In this document: in pieces, positions 36,536 to 47,430 of the stretch
How the letters are laid out: every line of letters begins with the position of its first letter
How positions within the stretch are numbered: the stretch's first letter is position 1
Source of the DNA: Albula goreensis
Taxonomy: Eukaryota; Chordata; Actinopteri; Albuliformes; Albulidae
Reading direction: 5' to 3'
NCBI GenBank assembly: GCA_022829145.1
Contig: CM040751.1
Span: forward strand, 4,157,364 to 4,221,363
DNA length: 64,000 nt
Program-made: the position numbers and the translations under genes
The notes under the pieces: generated by a model
The model's database searches: none
What the model was told of the DNA's origin: nothing
Seen by the model: only the letters and a program-made list of their open reading frames with translations

Positions 36536-38255
36536 CTGGTGGGTGTCACATCCATTTGTTTCCCCCTGCACCGCTAAACTTCAATTTATGTCCATCTGTT
36601 AAGCGAGCGTCACATTCGCAAATAGTAAAGGAGTCGTCCCTAAGCAGCGAAACCACTGCACACACAGTCACTTCCCATGCTAAACAGAGCAGAATGAAAT
36701 AAGTTCCAGCTAAAGCCGATAAATCTCACTGGCCATTTCAAGGACCCTCGATTAATCCTAATCTACATATATAACCAAACCACTTACTCACAGCAAACCG
36801 AGGGTGTGATTTAGATCCAAACCAGGTTAATCAGGGTCTGTATAACGCCTATCCATCAAATGGTGCATTTATCGTAGTTTTACTCAAGCATGAAATTTAA
36901 ACCCAAATCAACTCATAAGTCCAATGAATAGAAAACAGAATCACTTATGATTTTTTTGTACTATTATTAAGGGTATTTGAAATGTGTTTTAGGGAGGAGG
37001 TCCATGTTTGAAGAGCAAATGTGTGGTTTTTTTCCTGGAAAATGTAGCTGACAAATTATCTTCATTCGAACGTTTCGCTTCATGGTGATTTAACCACATT
37101 CAAAAGAGGGATAAAAATGCATGAGTCTGTGAACTTGAACAAATGACACATTTGACTTGAACAACACTGCAGTTTTGGTTGAATTCTTTCCCAGTGGATT
37201 AGAATTTTGTGAGTGTTTTATTAGTGAATAAAAATTCTTACACTTTTTTGAAGCTTCATGGCAGCGTGGAGCATTTGAGACACTTCTCAGCCGAGAATGT
37301 GCAGAAGTAGAAATTGGCACAGACTTGGAGCTGAAATGTCTTCTGCGTTAAGGCTTTAAGAAGAATGTTAAAATACCCTTTCACACGCAATAACTGAAAA
37401 TCTGCAAAATTCGAAACAAACTTCACCCCACTTTGTTTGTCAGAAAATGTCTTTTCTATTCAACGGTTTTTGTGAAGTGAAGCTCTTTTTTTCTTATGCG
37501 ACAATCAAATCCCTGTATATTCCCTGCATTTTCCATTGAGAAAGAATATCTTTAATACCTGTTTCAATTCATAAAGTTTCATAAAAGAAACTTTTTTTTA
37601 TATTTTCAGGTCATTACCACTTCTTCAAGTGTCCTTTTACAGGTTATAAAGTGACTCCATGTTTTTGATTGGTAAAATCTCTTTAAGCTCTCATTTTAAC
37701 AAAGTCTTGCTCCACCATTAGCCCAGCAACTGATACAAGAGCTATACAGTCATCTTGGGCCATTATAACACAGCATTGCTGCTATGCTGACTTAATGGAA
37801 GCCTTGGTTACATTGAATGGCAGTTAGAATGCATTGATGTCCACTCAGCCTTCAGTCTAACACCTACATTTCAACTTCTCAGTAGCCATAGAAGTATAGT
37901 TTAACTGTTAAAAAGGGTGACAAACTCAATAATGTGTCTATGTGGTGTGCTGTCCACATATGGCCGGTTTATAAATGACTGTATCTGACCGTTGGTAGAT
38001 TATGTAATATGCAGGCGGGGAAGCATAGTTAGCAGGAAAGAACGTTGGTCATCTACATTATATGAACTACAAAATAAATAATGTGGGTAAATACTTATCT
38101 CAAGTTTATGCATTATTCTTCATCTCATATTACAGAAAAAAGTGGACTTTTTTGGCTCTCAGAATCTGAAGATGTAAAACATTAGAATAGCGAGCAGTAA
38201 ACATACAGAGGAAACATATTGAAAGAATACAGGGTGCTTCTGTTCTTTAACTGCC
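36536..38255. other. Spacer, nothing recognised
   Basis: AT-rich, no dispersed repeat and no ORF over 92 codons. Confidence 0.45.
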
Positions 38256-38259
38256 ATAT

Positions 38260-38640
38260 TTGTCACTTGAGTCACCGTTTGTGAGAGGAGAGGGCATCAC
38301 TGACACACACATTAGGACTGTAATCAACTGCAACGACACGGGCGGCGCTGGACCGGAAATCCCTCACACGGCTCTTTGTCATGTTCGTGCATCTCTCTCT
38401 CTCTCTCCTATACGCGTTCACAAGTGGAGCGATTTGAAAGCACTGCGGAAATCAATGTGCTTATTCTGGACCCTGACAGCAATGTCTGTCATTGTTAGTT
38501 GTGCAACAGGCATTGTGACTACTCCCCCGCTTTTTCTGCCTCCAGGTTTCAATCATCCGCGTGATTGATGGTTCCTTTTTCCCCCTGCAGATTTTCCAAT
38601 TCAGCTGGACAAAAAAAAAAAAAAAAAACTGCATTGAATG
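38260..38640. promoter_or_regulatory. Candidate enhancer with HOX-PBX and MEIS-type sites
   Basis: TGATTGATGG at 38562-38571 is an exact HOX-PBX bipartite site. CTGACAG and CTGTCA (MEIS/PREP cores) lie about 75-90 bases upstream at about 38474-38492. HOX-PBX sites accompanied by MEIS/PREP cores are a known signature of hindbrain enhancers. A (TC)n run lies at about 38393-38408 and an A18 tract at 38611-38628 on the right edge. Confidence 0.38.
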
Positions 38641-39105
38641 TATTAACATTAAGCACGTTATGCAGAATAGGTTTTATTTCATAAACACCTTATGCACACT
38701 TTTTATATAACACATTGTAACATAAGACATTTGATTTTGATTATACATTTAGATTAGATGATTAGGAAAAAAAATAAATAAGTGTGTAATGGTAAGTCTG
38801 AGTACTGGCCATGTTTAATATTTTAAATGAATCATTTTTGCCTGAACCTGACAAATTTTAAATAAATACATAAACAAATAGCACAACAAAGAACAATTTC
38901 AAGGATGAAAAGGCAAGGGTATTGTTTCTAAATGTCATTTTGAACCGAAGGAAAAAGAAAATATCTATCCATTACGGCCACTGCAGAACTGCCCAGACGA
39001 AGCAAGCTGTCCCTTAAATTTTGTAATATTCTGTGGCACCATTACACTAATGATCAAGCCGAGCACAACAAAAACCTTCGGAACTGTGTTATACAAACAC
39101 ATAAT
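38641..39105. other. AT-rich spacer
   Basis: Nothing recognised. Confidence 0.4.
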
Positions 39106-39109
39106 ATAC

Positions 39110-39340
39110 CGAGAACAATTTTGCAGCAACATGTTGGAGCTGATGCAGGCCATTAAGCATCTCTGCCTCGCTAATTGAATTGATTTGCTTATTGATTGCC
39201 TGTTAGGGCCCCTGTGTTTTATAGCCACCATAAGCAAGAGCAGAGCCAAAAAATGTTTTAGGCTTTCAACCTCTGTGCTTACCCTCAACAAAATATTAAA
39301 TCTTTCGCAGTACATGATCCAAGCTGTAAGCAAGATTTCA
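39110..39340. promoter_or_regulatory. Candidate conserved element
   Basis: CGCTAATTGAATTGATTTGC and TTATTGATTGCC lie beside GTTAGGGCCCCTGTG in non-repetitive sequence of sharply different composition from its flanks. Opposing ORFs (122 and 65 codons) overlap, but neither is recognised. Confidence 0.3.
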
Positions 39341-39712
39341 AAATGTAATTTTAAACTGAATATTTACAAAACTGTCTTGTGAGCATGTTGGTGGTACATC
39401 GACTATAGCTATAGTTTAAGAATGTGCGCTTTTTTAGAATATAAAGTAAATGGGCTATGTGCAACTTTGAGCTACCATATCTTCTGCTGGACTGGAAAAG
39501 AACAGGTGGAAGGAAGTGCTTGATTGTTTTCTGGTGTTTCTTCTCCTTTTTAATTGTTAATTCATTGCATAAATATGTAATACAATTCCATTCATCTGGA
39601 GAGGAGAGCCAGTTATGTGTATCTGCGAATGTATGCAGCTAAGTGCTGCTTTCCTCTCATCAGTCCACAATATCTGCAGTTGAACTCATCTGAACTCATT
39701 TAGCTCACCGAG
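39341..39712. other. Spacer, nothing recognised
   Basis: Ordinary sequence between the candidate element and the minisatellite. Confidence 0.4.
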
Positions 39713-39928
39713 AGCTGCGCAGTCACTGACCTCACGCATCTGCACAGCTGCGCAGTCACTGACCTCATGCATCTGCACAGCTGTGCAGTCACCGACCTCA
39801 CGCATCTGCGCAGCTGCACAGTCACTGAGTTCATCTGTGGAGCTGAGCAGTCGCTGACCTCATGCGTCTGCACGGCTGCGCAGTCACCGAGTTCATCTGT
39901 GCATCAGAGCAGTAGCTCGGTTCATGGA
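39713..39928 (+). repeat. Minisatellite with 33-bp and 29-bp unit types
   Basis: Units start at 39713, 39746, 39779, 39812, 39841, 39874 and 39903. Units 1, 2, 3 and 5 are 33 bases (AGCTGCGCAGTCACTGACCT then CACGCATCTGCAC). Units 4 and 6 are 29 bases with GAGTTCATCTGTG in place of GACCTCACGCATCTGCAC. The last unit is partial and diverged. Alternation of 33 and 29 in the right half suggests later duplication of a two-unit block. Confidence 0.9.
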
Positions 39929-41110
39929 CTAACACAGAATTGCTAATGTGCGATGTGGTGGGGGATATGCCACTGAGAGATACTAACGCACCCAGAGTGA
40001 TACGGCCAAATTTGTATTACACTGCTGACTCCCAGCCAAAGTGTCCACTGCTAGCTTTGACTCCACACAATGAGGTGACTTACTGTGCTGAGAAGGGGTA
40101 TTTTATCTGGCTGAGCCGCACAAGATGTTCATCTTATAAACAGAACCAGGGTCGCCCCTAAAGAATTTTATAACAGCGCTGCGCTACTTTGCTCTCTTCC
40201 CAGTAACATGGTACAAAATTAACTAAGATTTTGCAGCAGACATACAAAGATATTTGAAAATTAGTGAAAATTTGAGCAAAAAAGGTGCCTTTGAATGTTT
40301 TTTTGTTTTTTTTAATTATGAAGTTTCTGCAGACATTTCATGAAATTCAACAGACTGTCATAATACTGCACCACAGTCCCCTTCAGGGTTTGGGGGATGC
40401 GATGGGGGTGTCTTGTTAAAACATTCTGAGGAGACCCCCTGAGAACAGTGTATCGCTGTCATCTGTTCTGTAAGTTTGAGGCTGAAGCAAGTCAGCGTGT
40501 GGTCCTTCCCTGTCTGGGTTCTCACAGCACCAATTACAAACCAAGTAAGACTTGCAACAACAAATCCGTCAATGGAAAGTCGTGTCACTTCGACGAGATC
40601 AAGGCATGCCTCCATCCCTGCGACGCGCTCGCTCTCCTACTTCCACTTCAGAAGAAAGCCGGCTCATGACAGCCCACACATCAATTCAGCCCCGAGGACA
40701 GCTCCTCAGAGCGATCGTTTACAAGCCAGAAGAGCCACACAGGGCCCCCAGTGCTCAACCGCGTTTATCCTCAACAGATTACGTCAGCAACACCGCCGGG
40801 AGAGCTCAGGTGGATTCCAATAGCCAGGTCTCTTGACGATGAACCGTGGTGTTTTATGGAACGCTGGTGAGAATCAGCAGCTGTTTTCCCAGAAGTCTGG
40901 GGCAGCTGCCGGCTTGGAAGGTCCAAGTGCGATAGCTAGGATAAAAGCTTCAGTCGCTACAGCTACTTGAGTGATGGGAAGATGACTGCAGGCACTGTTA
41001 TCTCTGTGCTTTTCCTAGCTCATCTTGACATGTAAACACCTCCATATAATATGATAGTACATGCCTTTGTAAAGCTGTCAGACAAGATAGACCCCATATT
41101 CACAACATAC
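39929..41110. other. Uncharacterised non-repetitive sequence, partly stop-poor
   Basis: At 40440-40840 three plus-strand frames are each open for 73-115 codons and the sequence retains CpGs (GCGACGCGCTCGC, CCGCCGGGAG). No protein family is recognised and simultaneous opening of three frames argues against coding. A regulatory islet is possible. The rest is ordinary spacer. Confidence 0.3.
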
Positions 41111-41130
41111 AGTACATACATACATACATA
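41111..41130. repeat. (TACA)n microsatellite
   Basis: Short tetranucleotide run abutting the MITE at 41131. Confidence 0.8.
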
Positions 41131-41405
41131 CAGTGGGCTCAGGCAGTATTCTGCCCCCCTTGGTTTTTTCACACTGTGTTGCGATAAAGACTTCATTTGA
41201 ATTGGTAATACCCCATGATGATAAAGTGAAAAGATGTAGTTAAAACATCGCTAATTGTTTTAGAAAAAGATTAAATATTCCTGTGAATGCAGTATTTAAT
41301 TGTTTTAATGAATTTGCAAGTATTTTTGAACCTATTTTCACTTATAAGTCTTCAATGCAAAGTGTGGAAAAGGTAAAGGTCTGAATAATGTCTAGGCTCT
41401 CAGTG
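41131..41405. mobile_element. Tc1-like non-autonomous transposon (MITE), decayed
   Basis: The left end CAGTGGGCTCAGGCAGTATT, continuing CCCCTTGGTTTTTTCACAC, is the imperfect inverse of the right end, GTGTGGAAAAGGTAAAGGTC then TGAATAATGTCTAG and CTCTCAGTG. The terminal repeats are about 45 bases. Inside is GGTAATACCCCATGATGATA, a phrase typical of fish Tc1-like elements. A TA precedes the left CAGTG, as expected for Tc1/mariner insertion. The right flank is CA rather than TA. No transposase frame remains. Confidence 0.65.
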
Positions 41406-42139
41406 CATTTTTTTATCCAGGGTAATTTATAACATGGTGCATTTGATGGACACCAGTATAGATAAAAAAGAAAAAAAAACACTCTGTAGCTCAGTGTCAT
41501 TGTCACATGTCTCTGCATATGTATGGAAATCAGTATAACTTTATTTAATTATAAAACAAATCATTATAATATACACACACCTCCGACAGACTGAGAGTGA
41601 ACAGCAAAAAACCTACAGACCGCATTAAGCAGTCTGAATTGAAGAGACATGGTGTGTCTTTTGTCAATCGAATAACTTGACAAGATTAATGTAGCCATGA
41701 CAAGTGTTTGCTTAAATTTTCAGGGGTGACTTATGTTGGTCCAAACAACGAATCCAGCATAGAAGAATCGAGAAAACACCATCTATGTGCAGATGCAAAG
41801 CCTGTGAAGCATATCTTCAGATCATATAGCATCAGATGGGAAGCACAACCCCTATATTAGTCTGTTCTCCATTAGCTTTCCTAATGATCAAGATTGGCAA
41901 GCAAATGTTCATCAGTATAGCCAAGTGCTGCGTTATTTCAATGAAATGACATGTCAGCGGGTCAATGACGAAGGTAATTCTATCAGTCTATTGACAGCAG
42001 ATTGTGTACATTTTGCATGTATTGTATGAGGAAATGGTGGTTCTGAATACGACAGATGGCTCAGCCTCCAGAGTCCGGCCTCCTACAGGATTTTCGCAGA
42101 GATGATTTATACTTGTCAAGAGGAGGGCATTGGTACTTA

Positions 42140-42142
<3 letters not shown>
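41406..42142. other. Spacer, nothing recognised
   Basis: AT-rich. No gene or dispersed repeat supported. Confidence 0.4.

Positions 42143-42179
<37 letters not shown>
42143..42179. repeat. (TC)n microsatellite
   Basis: About 18 uninterrupted TC units. Confidence 0.95.
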
Positions 42180-42183
<4 letters not shown>

Positions 42184-42559
42184 TTTTTTTCGTTTTTCTG
42201 CACCCTTGGCAATCAGAACACCATCACCTGTACTTGTCACATTCTTGACTAATGAGGTGAAGGAGTGTTCGAGAACATAACTCAAATGTCATACGGTCAT
42301 TCACGAAGGACCAATCGAATTGATGGCCGGCACGGTTAATCGATAATCAGAGTCATACACATACATTCGTTAAAAAGAAAGAAGCTAGAAACTCAATTCT
42401 GCACAATGTATAGTCAAATATGCAGAATGAGCAGAGAGAATTTAAAAAAATATCACTAAAGAGTATATTGTAATCAGAGCATTTTTTTTTTAATGACAAC
42501 TTCCTGTTAACTGGCGGTGTACAGTATGTGCCCTGCTTGCCGTTCCACATCTGATACTC

Positions 42560-43020
42560 TAGGGATGCCGCAGACAGTGAGAGCTTTTTTTATTCATGAG
42601 TAGGCGACTAATTCATCATGTGGGTTCTTGACAAGTTAGCTAGCTAGCGGGCGCTCAGCGTGGGAGGCACCGGAGACGTGACCCCATGAGACCAGGCTGC
42701 CAGTGTGACAGGACTGATGAAGTTCCACCGCTGTCAAGAGCAGACGCGTCCTCGCTTAGCGCCGCAGCGAGGTACCGCCTGTCTGAAAGAAAGGTGCTCG
42801 GAATAAGACGCGTCTTTATTCGGGGTCCCCTTCCCCCTGCCCCCTCCGCTTACCGTTTCATGCTGCGATTAAAACCCGCGCTGGCCTGGAACGCCGTCCC
42901 GCTGGCGGAGGGCCAATGAGGCTGCCGCTCTTAATACCAACCAATCAATGAAAAATGTATTCCCTACATCAGCCTAACAAGGCTTCTGCCGCTCAATATT
43001 TATGCTGGGTGGTCTAACTG
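42560..43020. promoter_or_regulatory. CpG-rich candidate element with GLI site and ACGCGT palindromes
   Basis: CpGs are dense across 42650-42910. GACGCGTC occurs at 42743-42750 and again inside the 12-base perfect palindrome AAGACGCGTCTT (42805-42816), itself flanked by GAATA and TATTC arms. TGGGTGGTC at 43006-43014 is an exact GLI consensus (complement GACCACCCA). The 77-codon ORF here is not recognised. It is non-repetitive and best read as a regulatory islet, possibly hedgehog-responsive. Confidence 0.45.
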
Positions 43021-43956
43021 CTTCTGAAAGCACAGAATCCAGCCAAGATAAAGAGGATGAAACAAGATAAAAACATGAAAATGATGTGACAGTAAATGGG
43101 GACTAGAGTACCATCCAAAAAGTATATTAATTACAATAACAGAAGTTTGGATTGTAAAACAATAATTACATTCCAAGTGAATTGTATTCAAGCTTACCTT
43201 ACATTAAGTGGATCTTACAAATTGCTCAAAAAGTAGAAGTACACTGCAGCAAGGTGATATTAAATTACACAGAAAAAGTACTACAAAGTCCCTACAGCTC
43301 TTGCAGTCTTAAGAGTCTCACTTTGATTTGACTGAATAGAGTTCAATTAAGTCCACGCTGAACAATCTCAGACAGGCCTTTCTTGGTTCAGGACCTTATA
43401 AAAGCTTTCATAATTTTCATGTCACTGCCTCAGAGCACTGCATTCATAATACTTAAATATGAATTAATATATTTGATCTGCATTAACCTGCTCTACATGG
43501 TAAAAGTTTTGCTTTGGTAGTGTAGAGTAAGTGGCAGGTGTGACCACTGCGCCGGGTGGTGAGTGGAAGGATAAAAGAAACATAAAACTGCTATTTTATT
43601 TTCCCCTTCAGGGAACAAAGGAAGAGAGATAAAGAGAGAGAGGAGAAACAACAATCAGAAGGGTCAAACAGACAAACAATAAGCCAGCCCAGCCAAGATC
43701 AAACAATAAGCCCCAAAAAAATGATCAGCCCGTCTTCCAGCCTGTGCTTTTGTTGACGGTCTGGTAAAGGCAATGGTTTAAACCTGGGCTGAATGCAGAT
43801 CATATACAGGTGAGCCTGTTTGTGAGGCCCCCGCTTTTTGAGCTCCTATTTTATCCCCAGGCTAGGGGGTAAAACAGGAAGACTGTCAGCAGCACCTCTG
43901 TCTCTCCTTCCACCTCTGCTGGTGCCAGCAGGTTATGTAGATAAAACAGGTGAACA
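43021..43956. other. Spacer, nothing recognised
   Basis: AT-rich to about 43550, then mixed. No supported feature. Confidence 0.4.
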
Positions 43957-44275
43957 CAGACAGTCCCCGGGTTTTGATGGGGTTACGTTCTGATAAACCC
44001 ATCATAAGTGGAAAATTTCATAAGTCGAAAATGCATTTAATACACGTAATACACCTGACCCACCGAACATCAGCCTAGCCCAGCCTACCTTAAATGTACT
44101 TAGAACACTTAAATTTGCCTATGCTTGGTCAAAATCACTAAAGCAAAGCCTATTTTATAATAAAGTGTTGAATATCTCATGTAATTCATTGAATACTATC
44201 CTGAAAATGACACTATCACACCATCGTAAAGTCGAAAAATCATAAGTCAGACCATCATAACTCGGGGACCGTCTG
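43957..44275. mobile_element. Tigger/pogo-like MITE
   Basis: The ends are inverted copies: CAGACAGTCCCCGGGTTTTG then ATGG on the left, and the complement of CCAT, then CATAACTCGGGGACCGTCTG, on the right (24-base arms, 4 mismatches). Internal sub-repeats CATAAGTCGAAAATG and GTAAAGTCGAAAAATC sit near each end. The middle (CCTATTTTATAATAAAGTGT onward) closely resembles, from memory, a mammalian Tigger-derived repeat. At 319 bases it is non-autonomous. TATA follows the right end; the left flank lacks a clear TA, so the insertion is old. Confidence 0.75.
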
Positions 44276-44435
44276 TATATTGATTCTTAATTCTGACCCT
44301 TTGATATGGCAAATCTAAATTTTAGTAAGGTTTGATTTTAGTTTAGATTTTGATTTAAGTGGAGCTACCCTTTAAATGCAACCTTTTCATATTCATTTGA
44401 TTTTCACAGAGCATTGGTGGTTGAGGTATCAGCTG
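44276..44435. other. Spacer
   Basis: AT-rich, nothing recognised. Confidence 0.4.
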
Positions 44436-44439
44436 GTTG

Positions 44440-44800
44440 ATTAGAAGACGCAGGAGGAACAGGCAGGGCGGGTTGCCATTTGTAAGTGGCCTGCGATACT
44501 AAAGATTATTGGAAACATCCGTCAGCCGGCTGAAGTGACTAAATATCACGAAAGAACCCCAGCACAACGATCCACCGCGACACGAGCTGGGCTAATTAAA
44601 CACATCGCACTCCATCAGCCGTCCACAGGGTCCGGCCGCGCAAAATGGCCCCCCGGGGGGCCACCGTTCCTCCCGTCTCATTGGTAGTCGTCCTCATCCG
44701 TCTTGCTTTAAGCAACAGCCCCACATCCTTTTCAGCGCTCGCGGCGCTCGTCGTAGCCGCGCCGTCGTTTGCCAGAGGCCCCATAAAGGCTCTTTATCAT
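44440..44800. promoter_or_regulatory. CpG-rich islet with 18-bp perfect palindrome
   Basis: About 27 CpGs lie in 260 bases (44520-44780). TGGCCCCCCGGGGGGCCA at 44646-44663 is a perfect palindrome, directly preceded by AAAA in CGCAAAATGGCC (YY1-like). GGGCTAATTAAAC adds a homeodomain core. The 62-codon minus-strand ORF is composition-driven. A regulatory islet is the best reading. Confidence 0.42.
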
Positions 44801-45029
44801 ACTGTTGGAGGGTTTTAGCACCAGTGCAATGCACTCTGTCCTGCCGCTCTCTGCCAGCTCAGCTGTAATCCACGGTGCATGAGAGGAAAACTAATGAAGG
44901 GGTAGAAAAAGTTGTATGAAAGTGCTGACGGCTCGGCCTTGGAAGTGGCGGTGACATGGGTAAGTATATCAAGTCCCCTGCACTTCATAGACCTGTGATA
45001 TAGCAGCGGAGGCAGACGTGAGAAGCATT

Positions 45030-45170
45030 CCACACGAGTGGATGCTGAATAACTAGACGGGGGAACACCTATTAAAATAATTATTATTACGCTCCCAGCT
45101 GAATGGCAGCAAGCCTATTATTCTTGTAAAGATTATTATAATGATTTCAATTTCAAATTATTTGCTTCTG
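45030..45170. promoter_or_regulatory. Homeodomain-rich candidate element
   Basis: CTATTAAAATAATTATTATT, CTATTATTCTTG and TTATTATAATGATTTCAA cores lie beside GCTCCCAGCTGAATGGCAGC. It is non-repetitive. Function is inferred from composition. Confidence 0.25.
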
Positions 45171-45296
45171 GCCACTAACATGGACAAAAATCGACCTAAG
45201 TGTACCTCGATTATATCCCGTGTTCATGATGCTAAAACAGTCAAAGCTCTCACAGGCACTTTTATGGCCTTGTACACTTATTATGGGATGGCACAA

Positions 45297-45313
45297 TTTT
45301 TTTTTTTTTTTTT
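45297..45313. repeat. Poly-T tract
   Basis: Seventeen T, directly visible. Confidence 0.9.
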
Positions 45314-45569
45314 CGCTCAAAGCTGTCCTTCTCCACTGCTGTATTCGACCTATTGGGCACCCTCAGGTCTGTTGTCTTATCTCAAATCTAAGCTCTTAAA
45401 ACATGATCTTTTGTCAATCAAAGATTTCCTGACAAGCATTAATTAAAGTAGAAATTGTGCCTGAAAGATGTGTTGTGACAACAGCTATGCACATTCGCTT
45501 TGAACCTTTCTGGTGAATGTACAATTTATGTGCCTACACATACTAAGAAATAAAAGTACAGGAATGAAC

Positions 45570-45740
45570 CTAAAAGGGTACAAATGCTTTCCAGCTGTAC
45601 CCTAGCAGGGTATTCGCACTGTAGCTTTGAATATTTGATTTTGTACATTTGATTTTGTTTCCATACTTTGCAGGGTACTTTTCTGACAAACGTTCCTTTG
45701 GGTACAAAAATGATACCCCCATTCCTCTGTGTGTATAAAA
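45570..45740. repeat. Palindromic GGGTACAAA/TGTACCC-type dispersed repeat, decayed
   Basis: AAAGGGTACAAATG, GCTGTACCCTAGCAGGGTA, GCAGGGTACTTTTC and TTGGGTACAAAAATGATACC alternate in both orientations, like the self-complementary repeats of fish genomes built from GGTAC cores. Ends are not definable. Confidence 0.4.
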
Positions 45741-46135
45741 AGCAGTCTACACTGTAAATAATGTATCACACAAAACTAAAGCTATATATACCACAGCTGT
45801 AATGGCTTGTACAGTGTTACACCGGTAATATTTACCACCTAGGATTCATTAAGCAGAATCCTGGATACAAGCCAACCTCCAACCTCTTCTCTACATCGCT
45901 GCCCTTACCAATTTGTAGCAATAGTAATATTTGAACTTCTAGTGGTACTGAAAGAACAGAGATGGCAAAGCATTATTTCCAAAATGTATATGAAGAGGAT
46001 TGCTACTGCTGTAATTAAAATGCTAACTCTTCCCAACTGTGATAAATGAAGTGGGATCATCAATTTGCTGCTGCGCTGGACTCAGAGCAGACTGAGTGAT
46101 ATATTAGCATAACAGCATTCTCTCTTTTCCAAATT
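45741..46135. other. Spacer, nothing recognised
   Basis: Ordinary AT-rich sequence. Confidence 0.4.
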
Positions 46136-46139
46136 CAGA

Positions 46140-46620
46140 AGCCCTTGCCCGGTAATTTATGTGCCTACAAAATGAGACGGCTCCACTGCCTCGGTGTGGG
46201 ATCAATTTGTTATTTTATATCTCTCCTCGGTTAATCTCCAATGATAGATGAATTCCAGGCTTTATTACTTCCTTCAGGCTCGCAATCCAGTTGTCCCTCA
46301 CTGGTGGAAGGTCTTCTCCTCCGTTCTGATTGTTTCTGTCGAGCTTGTTTAAAGGAAGAAAAGGGAGGAACGAGAGTCTCGCGAGCGATTAGCGACGCCG
46401 TGGACGCGTCGGACCGGTTGCATCTCCGATCAGGCATGCGGTCCTGCATTGTTGGCTGTGGATAAAAAGGGACCCTTGATTAATTATACCCACTTCCCTT
46501 TCTTTAAATGAGGACTAGGGAAAGACGGGGGGGCCACTCTGTTATTGCCAGATCTCCCCGCCAGCCAGGCGCATCCGAAAAACCACATTTATATGGCGGT
46601 AGAATAATCGAGTTTCGAGC
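46140..46620. promoter_or_regulatory. Candidate regulatory element with CpG-dense core
   Basis: 46365-46445 is CpG-dense and includes TCTCGCGAGC (one base from the TCTCGCGAGA promoter/enhancer motif) and GGACGCGTCGG (46402-46412), a third ACGCGT site in this neighbourhood. The flanks carry CCTTGATTAATTATACC and GGTTAATCTCC. Opposing 72/74-codon ORFs are composition-driven. Confidence 0.4.
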
Positions 46621-46679
46621 AACACTGCAAAGACCCTGCAAAACCTTGTGCAAAGACTAATGCTACCACCCATTCTCTT

Positions 46680-46900
46680 GCCTTTTGTAAAGAGTTACTG
46701 TTGATGAGAAATCTCATTTATTCAATTATAGCTTAAGGATTAGACAGCTTAATTTCACAAAGTGCACCCATAAATATTTGTTTATAATCCCTCACTGACA
46801 AAATATTAATTGGATTATGTTCACGACATATAAAAATGCATTATTAGTTAGAGTTCTCTATGTCTGCGGTAGTTATTTATAACTTTGTGTTCACCGGAAT
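46680..46900. promoter_or_regulatory. Homeodomain/FOX-rich candidate element
   Basis: TTCAATTATAGCTTAAGGAT, AAATATTTGTTTATAATCC (FOX-type TGTTTA) and AAATATTAATTGGATTATG lie in about 130 non-repetitive bases, a motif mix typical of developmental enhancers. Confidence 0.33.
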
Positions 46901-47430
46901 ATGTAATGCAACAATGGAACAATGCAATGCATTAAGGGTATGCGTGCAGCTCACCAGCTAATTCTATAAAATCGCTGTTTTAGAGAACGTGCCGCATCAG
47001 TCAGAGGTGATTAATGTAGTGGAAGAGTCTAGGGTTTACTACCGAGGCGCAGAGCGGACAATGGACTATGTGTTTGGCGCTAAAGTAGCATGGGTTTCAA
47101 CCGCTACTCAAAGTGCACGCAACCGCCATGCTCTGTGGACCATTCACAAACAGAACAAAGCCGTCCATAGAGGCCTTAGAGAATGGTATATTGCATGGAG
47201 TTATAGTTCTGCTGGAAATATGATCACTAATGTGCTTTGGCTTTTTTCCATGTAATCTGTAAATTGAATTCAGTTCTGTTTTGACCTCTGTATTTTGTGA
47301 AGTGTTATGTGGCAGCCTCTGTAAATAGCAGGGGTACCAAATGCAATTTGGTTTGATTTGAGTAATTACATCATTAATCCTGTCTTTACCATAATTATGT
47401 CACTTGGCTTGTGATGAGATTAAAAAATAA
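46901..47430. other. Non-repetitive sequence, function unknown
   Basis: An 88-codon plus-strand ORF (46989-47255) with CpGs retained in its first half is unrecognised. It could be part of the preceding regulatory cluster. Confidence 0.3.
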
